From Halobaculum gomorrense (GTDB lineage: Archaea; Halobacteriota; Halobacteria; Halobacteriales; Haloferacaceae), in NCBI RefSeq assembly GCF_900129775.1, contig NZ_FQWV01000012.1, forward strand, positions 1-53,601: a DNA stretch of 53,601 bases. Reading direction: 5' to 3'. The translations under genes were made by a program, and so were the position numbers. Below the pieces are notes generated by a model. The model did not search any database. It was given only the letters and a program-made list of their open reading frames with translations, and was not told the origin of the DNA. Every line of letters starts with the position of its first letter. The first letter of the stretch is position 1. Below are positions 7,265 to 16,738 of this stretch, in pieces.

Positions 7265-9152
7265 GTGGGAGGCGAATTCCGGATTCAAATTCTCATAACA
7301 AATTGCGCCACCAGTATCGATTTAGTACCGACTTCGGTTACCCCGAGTATCGTGCGAACACGTTGGACCAATGAATACGTCACGGAGCGGTTCCCTGACG
7401 AAGTCCGCGCCCTCCGTCGCGAGCAAGGACAGCCTGAGAATCTGAAGCCAACACACCAGTGGTTGGTTGACAACGGTTTCTCGGGAATCCAGGGATACGT
7501 CGACGGCGAAGACTACACTGTCGACGACGTGCTGCTCGACGTCTGTGAATTCGACCCGAAGCCACCGAAGCCACTTCCAGGCAGCCACCCTGAGACAAAG
7601 CGACTCATTCGTGCGTATCTCAAGATGGAAGCTGAGGATTTCAACAGGTTGGCTGACTCAACAATCGCCAGTCTTCGCTCCCGGTTCCGACGGCTCATAG
7701 AAATCTCTATGCAGTATCTGGGTACGAGCAATCTCCTCCGCCCGGTACGAGTCTCGAAGGCTGAGGGATTCCATCAGATCATGGATTTGTATGGTGGCCT
7801 AGATGAAGAACTGGAATCTGAGGGGTCACGTATCAATTATGCACTCGCCCTCGTACAGTTGTATAATCACCTCGACGATCTCGGGCATGCAGACCATAAT
7901 CCTGCAAAGAAGGTTCTGGAGCGGAAAGACTGGAGCTACAACCGACAGGGACCAGAGGTTGTGTTTTCTGTCGATCAGATCTGTGACTGTTGGATCGCAA
8001 CCGATCGCAAGTGGAGCGGCGACGAGGCTCACACCCGACGGATGATCGTCTTGATGTTTGCTGGGTACGGCCTCCGGTACAGTGACGTCGAAAAATTCGA
8101 TGCACGCAATGGGGTCCATCTGGATCGCGACGACCCAGTCATTGAATTCGAGGAGCGCAAAAACGGCCCCGGAACAGTAAGCGCACTCGTCGGTACAGAT
8201 CTGCTCAAGTACCATATCAAGAAACTTAAACGAGACCCAGATTGGAACGGGAAACTCTTCCCGAACGATGAGGCAGACAGTGGGTCTCGATCTCCAGGGT
8301 GGTTCAAAAAACGCATAGTCGAGCTCTGCGAAGCCGCTGATGTCACCCCGCCAAGTGGGGACAGTCCGGTTCTTGGGGCTCTGTTGAAATCCTCTTCACG
8401 TCTTGCGATTTGTTGAGAGACTAGTTTCCAACCGTACCGACGAAAACCGGTGGGGAGAGTAGCTCTTCTCAATGTCAACTCTGAAGGATTTCAACAGAGC
8501 CGTTCTTGGAGATTTCCGAAACTTCTGGTACAACGAGTTCGCAAGTGCGGCCTCTGAGTTCCTCAATATCACAGACCTCGCAGCCAATGCACAGGGTAGC
8601 TCAGTAGCCAGTATCGTCTCCAAACACTACTTGACCGCGAAGAAAAGTCGAAAACACTTCCTCCAGCATTCAGGAGAGCGTTTCGGCCGCGCATTCAATG
8701 GCGATCTCGCCGTCACAAGTGCTGGCGCCGAGGAAAATGAGACAGATGCAGGAAACGGGGACACGCAGTACTCGTTAGTGAGGGGGCAACAGTCCGCGCT
8801 TGACGAGTACATCAACGGGCTGCTCCCTGGCGTGGCCGTGACGGTGATGGCCTCTCTCCTCGTGTATGGGCGCGCGTGCCGTGAGCAGGCTGCTCTCGAA
8901 TACGATTCCCGAACAGAACAGCTGACGCCACGAAAAACCGTACTCATGATGGGACTCATGTCCTTCGCAGGGCTTGGGTTCGGGCTCGTTCTGGCCATGC
9001 GTGGGATCAACCTCAACCCGCTTGCTGGACCAGTCGACGCTCCGCCGCCGTTCATCTCACTCGGCGTCCTGCTTGGCGCGCTCCGAGCGCTCTACGAGTT
9101 CCGCGACCTCGAGGAGCCGTCGGCAGAGCCAGTGTCTCGTGGGCAGGCGTAG
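7265..9152 (+). pseudogene. Tyrosine recombinase with C-terminal membrane segments, disrupted by a MITE
   Basis: A frame from GTG 7265 runs into a 125-bp MITE at 8377 and stops at 8416. Removing the MITE and one copy of its 8-bp target duplication restores one 584-residue frame to 9152. The catalytic parts then line up: box I Arg271 in GYGLRYSDVEKFD, box II Arg374 in GDFRNFWYNEF, and the nucleophile Tyr411 in SKHYLTAKK. The usual box II His (H-x-x-R) is Asp here. After the catalytic domain come two hydrophobic stretches (VAVTVMASLLVYG and TVLMMGLMSFAGLGFGLVLAM), an unusual membrane tail for an integrase. As it stands the insertion separates box I from box II and Tyr, so the recombinase should be dead. 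The start codon is uncertain. Confidence 0.8.
8377..8501. mobile_element. 125-bp IS6-like MITE with perfect 8-bp target duplication
   Basis: The element has a perfect 17-bp terminal inverted repeat, GGCTCTGTTGAAATCCT, at both ends. GTTCTTGG flanks it on both sides (8369-8376 and 8502-8509). The TIR sequence and 8-bp duplication match the habits of IS6-family elements. It has no coding capacity, so it is non-autonomous. The insertion looks recent because both the duplication and the TIRs are perfect. Confidence 0.92.
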
Positions 9153-10024
9153 CGTGTATTTGTCGTTCTGTGTGTCATACCGGATGCTCAGGTGAGGTTC
9201 TACTCGATATTCGTGCTCGCGGTGGCTTGATTACGTGCGGCAGGGCGGGGGCGATCGGGGTCACCGTCAGCTCCACACTGATTGGAATCCCGACACCAGT
9301 TACGCGCGCGCATTCAGAGTCGGATCCTACCACCCCCCACGTGAGGAGCGGCCGTAAGCCGCCAGTGTCGAACGCATGGAGCCGTCGATGAGTGGGTCTG
9401 CTAAGATGGCCGCTGAGGGGAACGGCTGCTGTTCGTGAGCCTCCGTAGCGCAATGACCAACCAACAAGAAATCGGCTGGAGCGCGTAGTCTGGTTTCTGA
9501 TATGTGTTCTAATCGTGGTCCAGTTGGATACGGTCTTCTCGTCGACGGGCCTTGAGGTCCCGCCGTCGCGCCGCCGGCCGGGTGATGTCCATATAGTGGC
9601 CAGTGCGTGGCTGAGGTGACAGTGAGCCGGTATCAGGTACACGCGCGTTTCAGGAGACGAGGGTATGGTAGGGGGGAGGGAGTTCTGACTAGATCACCGG
9701 CAAGTGAGGGGCGGGAGCAAGTAGGCCGGGGCCGTCGCGAATGAGTCGGTTGCCGGACGCCTCTCAGGAGGGTCGTGGACTGGCGGACTCACCGCATCGC
9801 TGTTGGCCTGTTCCTCGCGTCCGGTTGGGTACAGTCGCCTCGATGCCGTTCACTTCCGGTCGCTACCGACGGCACCAGGGATAAACGCCCTCACATGCCC
9901 AACCGGTGTATACGGTCGCGAACAGGCCTTACGGGCACCGTTCGGACGCGCTGGTCCGTTCACGTTCACTTCCACTCCACACGCATGGCTGAGCCCCTTA
10001 TGGACGCACTCCGTGCGTTCTGGT
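9153..10024. other. Non-coding or decayed stretch
   Basis: About 870 bases without a convincing gene. Frames on both strands (for example 9175-9642 minus) have arginine/serine-rich translations typical of shadow frames. The likely promoter of the downstream RecA-like gene lies at the end: CTTATGG about 28 bases before ATG 10025 suits a haloarchaeal TATA box for a leaderless message. Confidence 0.4.
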
Positions 10025-10777
10025 ATGCATCGCGACCAGCCGCACGATGGTGTCGAACTGCCCACGCTCGAGGCGGGCGTGACGCTCTTGGAGATCGACG
10101 CCGAGCTCGGCGCCGAGCCGTTGTGCGCGCTCGTCCTCGACCAGCTCCTGTCTTCGGGTGACCATGCGTTCTGGGTCGACGCCGGTGGGAATGTCCAGAC
10201 ATCGACGCTCGCGACGCTTGCCCCGCACCCCCAGTACCTCGAACGGATCTCCGTCGCTCGCGGCTTTACGGCCTACCAACACGCCTCGCTGCTCGATCGC
10301 CTCCCGCGGGTGGTTTCGAACGCAGCCCTCGAGCACACCGACCCGGCGCTCGTGGTCGTTCCCGCGATGGATCTGCTCTACCGTGAGGACGATATCCCCC
10401 GTGAGCAGGCACAGGAGTTGCTCGTCCAGCGGCTCGCGACGCTCGCCGGGATCGCTCGCGAGCGAGACCTTCCGGTCATCGTCACCCGCGCTCGCGACGA
10501 CGAGCTGTCGGCGCCGATCGAGGCCGCCGCTGGGGAGACGCTCACCTGTCAGGCGACGCCCTTTGGACCACGGTTCACCAGCGACGACACCGAATCTGAC
10601 GCAGAGACGCTCGTCTATCACACCGGCGACGGGTGGCTCCAGACGACGCTCGCGTTCTGGCGGGAGATCCTCCAGCACCGCGCTCGCGCCGTCGACGCGC
10701 CGGTCGACACCGCTGGTGAGTCACCCACGGCTTCGTCGACGTCGACGACGTCGCCGGTCACCCCCGAGGGGTGGTGA
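10025..10777 (+). CDS. RecA/RadA-like protein without a Walker A motif
   Basis: A 250-residue protein. The RecA fold can be followed: VTLLEIDAELGAEPLCALVL stands where the Walker A loop should be, but G-x-x-x-x-G-K-T is replaced by IDAELGAEPL. Then HAFWVDAGGNVQTSTLATLA, the helix FTAYQHASLLDRL, a Walker B-like strand ALVVVPAMDLLY without the acidic residue, and LPVIVTRARDDE. It should bind a partner or DNA rather than hydrolyse ATP. The tail is Ser/Thr-rich. It is coupled by GTGA to the next gene and lies near a family B polymerase. The set resembles the bacterial ImuA plus polymerase arrangement of mutagenic repair. That role is inference. Confidence 0.6.
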   Translation: MHRDQPHDGVELPTLEAGVTLLEIDAELGAEPLCALVLDQLLSSGDHAFWVDAGGNVQTSTLATLAPHPQYLERISVARGFTAYQHASLLDRLPRVVSNAALEHTDPALVVVPAMDLLYREDDIPREQAQELLVQRLATLAGIARERDLPVIVTRARDDELSAPIEAAAGETLTCQATPFGPRFTSDDTESDAETLVYHTGDGWLQTTLAFWREILQHRARAVDAPVDTAGESPTASSTSTTSPVTPEGW

Positions 10778-11094
10778 ACGTGGGGCGGACCAACCCGACG
10801 TTCCGCGATGTACTCGGGCGGATGGAAGACGAGTGGAGTGACTTCCGGCGAGCGCTGCGGCGGCGCCACCAGCCGCTGCTCGACCGGCTGTTCACCTACG
10901 CTCGCGAGCACGCCGACGCCGCGAGTCATCTGAACCATCCCGACCGGCTCGCGCCCGTCCTGGTGAGTATCGACCTCGAGCAAGAGGATCGAATCGACGA
11001 ACTCGAGGAGCGCGTTGCGGAGTTGGAGGACCGCCTCGAAGACACGTCCGACCGCAATGAAGACGGCTCCGATGTGGAGCGAACCGCTCTGTGA
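10774..11094 (+). CDS. Small coiled-coil protein coupled to the RecA-like gene
   Basis: 106 residues from GTG 10774, which overlaps the previous stop (GTGA); GTG 10771 is an alternative. The N-terminal half is basic (FRRALRRRHQPLLDRLFTYA). The C-terminal half is an acidic coiled coil (QEDRIDELEERVAELEDRLE). No known family was recognised. The tight coupling suggests a subunit of the RecA-like/polymerase complex. Confidence 0.65.
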   Translation: MNVGRTNPTFRDVLGRMEDEWSDFRRALRRRHQPLLDRLFTYAREHADAASHLNHPDRLAPVLVSIDLEQEDRIDELEERVAELEDRLEDTSDRNEDGSDVERTAL

Positions 11095-11154
11095 CGTTAT
11101 TATCCAACATCAATATCTCAAACAGCTATTTTCAAACAGCACCAACACAGGCCT

Positions 11155-11514
11155 ATGTCGAGCGGCACGATCGATATCGACGGGTTCGAGAACGCCGACC
11201 CCGACAAGTTCGAGGAGCGGACCGACACGGAACGGATCGTTCAGTTCCTCGACGAGCACGACGACCGGGCGTGGAAGGCGGCGACGATCGCAGCGGAACT
11301 TGAACTGGATACCGACGCCGTCAGTGCGATACTCTCACGACTCAAAGAGCGCGGGCTCGTCCGACACAAGCGTCCGTACTGGGCGATCACAGACGATGAG
11401 GAGCGACTCCAAGCCGCCTATCGGTTGCACCAGCACCATGAGGCTGCAGCCGAGCAGTACGGTGAGGAGCAACTTGCGGAGCTCCAGACTGACGACATGG
11501 AAGAGACAGTGTGA
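11155..11514 (+). CDS. Winged-helix regulator, possible antitoxin
   Basis: 119 residues with a MarR-like winged helix: ERIVQFLDEHDDRAWKAATI, then AAELELDTDAVSAILSRLKERGLVRHKRPYWAITDDEERL. A helical tail is rich in Gln, Glu and Ala. It lies 39 bases upstream of a Doc-type toxin on the same strand, so it is probably the DNA-binding antitoxin and repressor of that operon. The promoter region before 11155 is AT-rich (TTATTATCCAAC). Confidence 0.7.
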   Translation: MSSGTIDIDGFENADPDKFEERTDTERIVQFLDEHDDRAWKAATIAAELELDTDAVSAILSRLKERGLVRHKRPYWAITDDEERLQAAYRLHQHHEAAAEQYGEEQLAELQTDDMEETV

Positions 11515-11553
11515 GTGAGAAACCGATAAGAAGAACGTGGGCAACTCAAGCGT

Positions 11554-11952
11554 GTGGCTGACGATATCGCATATCCTTCTGTCGACCTCATTGTTGATCT
11601 CCACGAGCAGATTGTAGCAGAAGGCGACAACACAGAGCCAGGAATTCGATCCGAGGACGCGATCGCATCTGCACTACAGTACATCTCTGAAGGGTTCTTC
11701 GGCGAGGTTCCTGCAACGATTCACGAGAAAGCGGTCCATCTGATGCGGTTGCTTGTTGCCGAACACGCGTTTGTTGACGGGAACAAGCGGACGGCACTGC
11801 GAACGGTCGTTGTCTTCTACATGCTGAACGGGTACGTGTTCGACTATGGAAATGAGGTTCGAGCGTTGTTACGCCGGTTCGCTACCGATGAAGCCGCCGT
11901 CGACATCGATACTGCAGTCATCTATTTCCGGGCGTGTGCCCGCCGGAATTGA
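11554..11952 (+). CDS. doc: Fic/Doc-family toxin
   Basis: 132 residues from GTG 11554. The Fic motif H-A-F-V-D-G-N-K-R is complete at residues 71-79, preceded by the helix IHEKAVHLMRLLVAE and the N-terminal YPSVDLIVDLHEQI typical of Doc. Doc toxins phosphorylate and inactivate the translation factor EF-Tu (aEF-1A in archaea). All catalytic residues are present, so it should be active if expressed. It lies between a winged-helix gene and a 66-residue gene that could also be the antitoxin. Confidence 0.88.
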   Translation: MADDIAYPSVDLIVDLHEQIVAEGDNTEPGIRSEDAIASALQYISEGFFGEVPATIHEKAVHLMRLLVAEHAFVDGNKRTALRTVVVFYMLNGYVFDYGNEVRALLRRFATDEAAVDIDTAVIYFRACARRN

Positions 11953-11955
11953 TAA

Positions 11956-12156
11956 ATGGATACACCGAGAATCTCTGACTACGCAATGGCGTCCAGTACC
12001 GATTCTTCGACGACCAGCGATGAGGAGGTTCGGCAGTTGTACGAGCGGTACCAAGCAGCCGAAACCGAGGCCGAACGACGTGAAATCGCTCTTGAAATGG
12101 GGGAACTGGATGGACGCCGCCACGCGGAGATCTACGCAGCCCTCGAGAACGAGTAA
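11956..12156 (+). CDS. Small acidic protein downstream of Doc
   Basis: 66 residues with an amphipathic helix (EVRQLYERYQAAETEAERRE). It begins three bases after the doc stop; an inner ATG (MASSTDSST) is an alternative start. No family was recognised. The spacing suggests co-expression with doc and a possible antitoxin or chaperone role. Confidence 0.5.
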   Translation: MDTPRISDYAMASSTDSSTTSDEEVRQLYERYQAAETEAERREIALEMGELDGRRHAEIYAALENE

Positions 12157-12442
12157 GCGTCTTCTCAGCTGCTTCAGGGATGAGAGACCTACCCAGTGGA
12201 TAGCGTGCAGACTCAGATAAAGCGCATAGACACCGCCTTCTCTGACTTGCTGCCTGCGCTTCGGCCGTGGATCACTTTCACTCTGGATGGCTGAGGCATA
12301 TCCCCTCGTGCAGTCTTTCACTATCTGTGATCACCGATACGGGACCGCGGGGTGAATCGTCGCCGAGGTCCGAACCACGGGGCGGCTGGCTCGGGAGGAC
12401 CGCTACGACCGCCGAGATGCCAGTCGAGTATGAGCGATAGCG

Positions 12443-14650
12443 ATGGTGCTCGCGATCGACTACGACGGCACCACGGTCGTCGAGTGGCGGCTCATGGCCG
12501 ACGGTGTCGAACGCACCCGCGTCGACGACTACCGACCCACGATGTACGTGGGAGCACCTGTCTCGGAGTTGTACGGCGAACACGGCGGGCAGTCACCGCG
12601 AGTGCAGCTACCGGCGCGAGGAGCGCTCACTGAGGCGCTTCAAGACCTCCGGACGTTCCTTGCGGGGCAGGCGGCCGTCGAGTCGCTCTCAGTGGGCGTG
12701 TGGCGCCAGACGTTCCGCGCTGACGCCCGGCCCGTCCTCAAGATCGAGTGTCGCGAGATCGACGACGTCCGCTCGGTCGCGCGGCGTGTCCAGCAGTTCG
12801 GCGCGGCGGACGCCTACACCTGCTACAACGTCGATGTGACGCGCCAGCTACGGTACACGCTCGAAACCGAGACCGATCCGGCGCCCGACACGGATGTTCG
12901 CGAGCTTCGCACGCTTGAACTGGGGTTTCCGGCCCACGAGTCCGGGGTGGAGGCGCTGCCGAAGCTCACCGTCGACGGTGAGTCAGTGGGATCGACGCCG
13001 AGGGAGGTGGTAGAGGCGGTTGGCGAGCGCGTCGCGAGCGTCGACCCGGACGTGCTGATCGTCGATACCGCCGAAGTCGTCCCCCTGCTGTTCGAGGCGG
13101 CGGGGGAGTACGGGCTTCGACCGTTCGAGCTTGGGCGTGAACCGGGGTATACACAGCTGGCGTCGGCCTCGACGTACACGAGCTACGGGAACATCGGCCA
13201 CTCGCCGGCGCGGTACTCGGTGCCGGGGAGAGTGCTGCTCGACCGCTCGAACTCGTTCTTTGTCCACGAGGCAGGCCTCGAGGGCTGTCTCGATCTCGTT
13301 GAGCGCGCTGGACTGCCGTTGCAGGAGCTCGGGTGGGCGTCGATCGGGCGGGTGCTGACGGCGATGCAGATTCGCGAGGCGCGTTCGCGGGGCGTGTTGG
13401 TGCCGTGGCAGGCGTGGCGCCCGGAGTTCTTCCGCTCGGCGGCGACGCTCGATACCGCCGACCGCGGCGGGACGACGCTCGCGCCGGAGGTCGGCGTCCA
13501 CGAGGACGTCCACGAGCTCGATTTTTCGTCGTTGTATCCGAACATCATCCGCGAGTACAACATCTCACCCGAGACGGTGCGGTGTGGCTGCTGTGATACC
13601 CCACAGGTTCCAAATGTGGGGTATAGTATCTGTGAGCGCGACGGGTACCTTCCCGCTGTGCTTGGCCCGTTGATCGACGGGCGGGATGCGATCAAACAGC
13701 GGATTCGTGAGTCCGAAGATTCGGCGGAGATCGCGGCGTTGGAGTCGCGCTCGGCCGCGATCAAGTGGATTCTGGTGTCGTGTTTCGGCTATCAGGGGTT
13801 CTCGAACGCGAAGTACGGCCGCATCGAGTGCCACGAAGCAATCAACGCGTTTGCCCGGGAGATTCTACTGGATGCGAAGGAAGCGCTCGAGGCCGGCGGG
13901 TGGCGCGTGTTGCACGGGATCGTCGATTCGATCTGGGTGACGCCCGCGTCTGATGTGGACGAAGAAGAGCGGCAGGAGTTGGATGTGATTGCTCGGGAAG
14001 TGAGCGCGGAGGTGGGCATCGAGTTGGAATATGAGGGAGCCTTCGAGTGGGTCGCCTTCTGCCCACGTCGCGGTGGCGATGGCGGGGCGCTCACGCGATA
14101 CTTCGGGCGGCGTCGTGGCGAGTCGTACCCGGAGGAGGGTGTGGGTGAGGCGGTGAAGACGCGAGGGATAGAGTGCCGGCAAGATGATACGCCGGCGTGG
14201 ATTTCGCGGTTGCAGGCGGCGTTGATCCGGACGCTGGACCGGACGCATGATGTGGAGGCTGTCGTCGGGGAGCTGCGACGGTGGCTCACTCGGTTAGAAG
14301 AGGGTGAGGTTGACCCGGTGGAGTTGCTGGTGACGCAGCGGGTGTCGAAGCGCGCTGAGCAGTACCGGTATGAGACGGTGACCGTGGCGGCGTTGAAGCG
14401 CTCGAAGTGGAAGGACTGTGCGCTCGAGCCCGGCCAGCGCGTCGAGTACTTGGTGGTAGATGATGATGCGACGGGGTTGGGGCGGGTACGACTGGGGCAT
14501 GAGTCGTTAGGGCGGTACGATGTCGAGTGGTACCGGCGTGAGGCGATCCGGGCTGCCGAGAGTGTGGTGTCGCCGTTGGGATGGGATCGCGAGCGGATTC
14601 AGCGGACAGTGTCGGGTGTTGTGGAGCCGTCGCTGGGGGAGTTTGGGTAG
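12443..14650 (+). CDS. polB: Family B DNA polymerase, divergent plasmid type
   Basis: A 735-residue PolB-like protein. Motif A is intact (ELDFSSLYPNII, Asp360), and so is motif B (AIKWILVSCFGYQGFSNAKYG). Motif C reads HGIVDSIWV: only the second Asp (Asp495) of the usual D-T-D remains. The N-terminal exonuclease domain is degenerate: MVLAIDYDGTTVVEW stands where Exo I D-x-E should be, and VLIVDTAEVV where Exo II should be, so proofreading is unlikely. Zinc-like cysteines sit near CGCCDTPQVPN and YSICERDGYLP. It is shorter than replicative PolB1. Neighbouring RecA-like and coiled-coil genes suggest error-prone repair rather than replication. The start could instead be an earlier codon near 12430. 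Confidence 0.85.
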   Translation: MVLAIDYDGTTVVEWRLMADGVERTRVDDYRPTMYVGAPVSELYGEHGGQSPRVQLPARGALTEALQDLRTFLAGQAAVESLSVGVWRQTFRADARPVLKIECREIDDVRSVARRVQQFGAADAYTCYNVDVTRQLRYTLETETDPAPDTDVRELRTLELGFPAHESGVEALPKLTVDGESVGSTPREVVEAVGERVASVDPDVLIVDTAEVVPLLFEAAGEYGLRPFELGREPGYTQLASASTYTSYGNIGHSPARYSVPGRVLLDRSNSFFVHEAGLEGCLDLVERAGLPLQELGWASIGRVLTAMQIREARSRGVLVPWQAWRPEFFRSAATLDTADRGGTTLAPEVGVHEDVHELDFSSLYPNIIREYNISPETVRCGCCDTPQVPNVGYSICERDGYLPAVLGPLIDGRDAIKQRIRESEDSAEIAALESRSAAIKWILVSCFGYQGFSNAKYGRIECHEAINAFAREILLDAKEALEAGGWRVLHGIVDSIWVTPASDVDEEERQELDVIAREVSAEVGIELEYEGAFEWVAFCPRRGGDGGALTRYFGRRRGESYPEEGVGEAVKTRGIECRQDDTPAWISRLQAALIRTLDRTHDVEAVVGELRRWLTRLEEGEVDPVELLVTQRVSKRAEQYRYETVTVAALKRSKWKDCALEPGQRVEYLVVDDDATGLGRVRLGHESLGRYDVEWYRREAIRAAESVVSPLGWDRERIQRTVSGVVEPSLGEFG
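13597..13623. repeat. TACCCCACA palindrome, copy 1 (inside polB)
   Basis: TACCCCACA, nine bases ending TTCCAAA, then TGTGGGGTA. The same inverted repeat recurs at 36556-36581 and 51050-51075. Here it encodes part of a cysteine-rich segment of the polymerase. Confidence 0.6.
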
Positions 14651-14742
14651 TGGGACAGGCTCCACCATTAGGACCGAATTCCAAGTCGTGAACCATCGCA
14701 CGGTCGCAGTACTCTCGTGAGTTTCTCTTCAGCTACACAAGA

Positions 14743-14768
14743 TGTATATGCTTTTGCTCCGTAGCAAA
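14743..14768 (+). promoter_or_regulatory. Promoter and operator-like palindrome of the helicase gene
   Basis: A TATA-like TGTATATGC (14743-14751) is followed at once by TTTGCTCCGTAGCAAA. A perfect palindromic version, TTGCTCCGGAGCAA, recurs inside the coding sequence at 15013-15026, and TGCTCCGGAGCA at 15056-15067. The placement over the expected transcription start suggests a repressor site, perhaps for the helicase's own winged-helix domain. Confidence 0.5.
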
Positions 14769-14795
14769 TTCAACAAACGGAGCCCCGATATCACG

Positions 14796-16679
14796 ATGCC
14801 AAAGAACACACAGTATCCATTAGAAGATGTCCGAGAATCTGTCTTTGAACTTCTCTCTGAACAGCCGTTCGTGACGACGGGTGGTGTCGCTAAAGCCCAT
14901 GGAATGGACTCAGAAACCGCTCGACTCAAGCTCAACAAGTTGGTTGAGCAAGATACTTTGAAAACACGTCAGATTGGTGCTAGTGCCCGTGTCTGGTTTT
15001 CTGACGCTAATATTGCTCCGGAGCAAATACTTCAGAAGACAGCCGCAGAAGGATCTGCTCCGGAGCAAATGTCTGAGCGTACACTCTTTTTCCCCAGTCG
15101 CCGAGAGATTGTGGTTGACTCACCTCAAGACGAGACACGCGACATACTGTCACGAGTCGCACATCTAGTTGACTCAACTGGTAGTGGCTTCCTCTACAAA
15201 ATTGACCAAGAAGACATCTGGACAGCGGCATACGACACTTTCGACACTCTCCGTTCTGATCTCCAAGCTGTCGTCGGCGATGAGTGGACAGCGAGTTTTG
15301 AGAGTCGAATTCGAGACGATTGGGACCGTGCACATCAGTTCCGTTTGCGGACGCGAGTTGCAGACTCCAACCAGTACAGCGTACTGGAAGCCGATGATCA
15401 GGACCTCTTCGAGAGCGTTGCGAAGGCAAATCTCGACTACAACACACATTACACGGAATTTCTCTCTGAGACGGCGATGCGGATCAAGAACGGTGCAGAG
15501 GCGAGCGTCAAAGAAGTCCTTTACGAGGAGGGATATCCGGTCCTTGATGAGCGCCGACTCAAGGACGGTGCTTCACTTGAGGTCCAGCTGGGCGACGAAT
15601 TTGATCTCCGTGAGTATCAGCAACGATGGGTCGATCAGTTCGCCGAGCGACGTGCGGGTGTGTTCGTTGGCCCATCTGGCTCGGGCAAAACCGTCGCAGC
15701 GATCGGAGCGATGGAGGCAATTGGTGGGGAGACACTCATTATCGTCCCATCGCGAGAGCTCGCCCAGCAGTGGGTTACAGAGCTAACTGAGAAGACGAAC
15801 CTTGATCAGTCGCAGATCGGGCAGTACCACGGGGGCCAGAAGGAAGTTCGCCCGGTGACGATCGCGACATACGATATTGCCGCGATGAAGCGTCACCGAG
15901 AGTTATTCAACGAGCGAGACTGGGGGCTCGTGATCGCGGATGAATGCCACCATGCTGTCGCCAGCACATGGAAGCGTTTCCGTGAGATTCAATCGACAGC
16001 TCGACTCGGGCTGAGTGCGACACCCGTTCGGGAGAGTGGCGACGCGAAAGAGATCTACACTCTAATTGGACCACCAATCGGTTCAGACTGGCGGGAACTG
16101 TTCGAGGCGGGCTGGGTATCGCAGCCAGAAGTCGAGATGCGGTTGGTAGGCTGGGAATCCGAAAGCGCTCGAGACCAGTACAAACAGGCCGATGGGACCC
16201 AGAAACTCATCGAGGCAGCCCGTAACCCAGCGAAGCAGAGCGCGATCTCTGACCTGCTGGAGCGCCACAGTGGCGAGAAGGCCCTTATTTTCGCAGACTG
16301 GATTGAACAAGGGAAAGACCTCTCCAACGCGCTGAACTTGCCGTTCATCTACGGGGAAACGAGCCACGAGAGACGGGAGTCGATATACCAGCAATTCCGA
16401 GATGGAGACATAGAGGCACTCATCGTCTCTCGGGTCGGCGACGAGGGAATCGATCTACCAGATGCAGAGGTAGCGATACTTGCGTCGACGATGGGATCGT
16501 CACGGTCACAGACTGGTCAGCGAGCTGGTCGAACGATGCGCCCATTCGGCGATGCGGCTGTGTACCTCTTGTTGACGAAAGGAACTGGAGAAGAAGAGTG
16601 GGGCCGCGAGTCGACGCAGTATCTCGCTGAGAAGGGTGTTAGTGTGCAGAAGACAGGGAATAGCGATTCTGTTCCATAG
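14796..16679 (+). CDS. Winged-helix SF2 helicase (XPB/Rad25-like), candidate defence gene
   Basis: 627 residues from ATG 14796. Residues 8-70 form a winged helix (DVRESVFELLSEQPFVTTGG, ETARLKLNKLVEQ). Residues 100-260 are helical and unassigned. The helicase core has Walker A GPSGSGKT (292-299), motif Ia IIVPSRELAQQW, DEAH-box variant DECH (382-385), SAT (407-409) and a C-terminal RecA domain with ALIFADWIEQ, SRVGDEGIDLP and motif VI QRAGRTMRP. This is the XPB-like DNA translocase type common in archaeal restriction and defence loci. It is followed by two genes of the same orientation and a convergent paralogue, forming a compact module next to the CRISPR island. The defence role is inferred from company and domain types. 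Confidence 0.82.
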   Translation: MPKNTQYPLEDVRESVFELLSEQPFVTTGGVAKAHGMDSETARLKLNKLVEQDTLKTRQIGASARVWFSDANIAPEQILQKTAAEGSAPEQMSERTLFFPSRREIVVDSPQDETRDILSRVAHLVDSTGSGFLYKIDQEDIWTAAYDTFDTLRSDLQAVVGDEWTASFESRIRDDWDRAHQFRLRTRVADSNQYSVLEADDQDLFESVAKANLDYNTHYTEFLSETAMRIKNGAEASVKEVLYEEGYPVLDERRLKDGASLEVQLGDEFDLREYQQRWVDQFAERRAGVFVGPSGSGKTVAAIGAMEAIGGETLIIVPSRELAQQWVTELTEKTNLDQSQIGQYHGGQKEVRPVTIATYDIAAMKRHRELFNERDWGLVIADECHHAVASTWKRFREIQSTARLGLSATPVRESGDAKEIYTLIGPPIGSDWRELFEAGWVSQPEVEMRLVGWESESARDQYKQADGTQKLIEAARNPAKQSAISDLLERHSGEKALIFADWIEQGKDLSNALNLPFIYGETSHERRESIYQQFRDGDIEALIVSRVGDEGIDLPDAEVAILASTMGSSRSQTGQRAGRTMRPFGDAAVYLLLTKGTGEEEWGRESTQYLAEKGVSVQKTGNSDSVP

Positions 16680-16738
16680 TACAGGACTGACGACAGTCTG
16701 AGAAGAGCTTATGTGCATTCCAATAACTATCCAAATAT

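Noticed and set aside
9175-9642. A 155-codon minus-strand frame
   Set aside because: Arginine/proline-rich with no motif and no acidic bias; looks like a chance frame in GC-rich DNA.
13181-13764. Several 60-190-codon minus-strand frames inside polB
   Set aside because: Shadow frames of the polymerase with low-complexity translations.
12443-14650. PolB near CRISPR as a sign of a casposon
   Set aside because: Cas1 lies 8 kb away inside a normal cas4-cas1-cas2 operon and no terminal inverted repeats enclose both genes.
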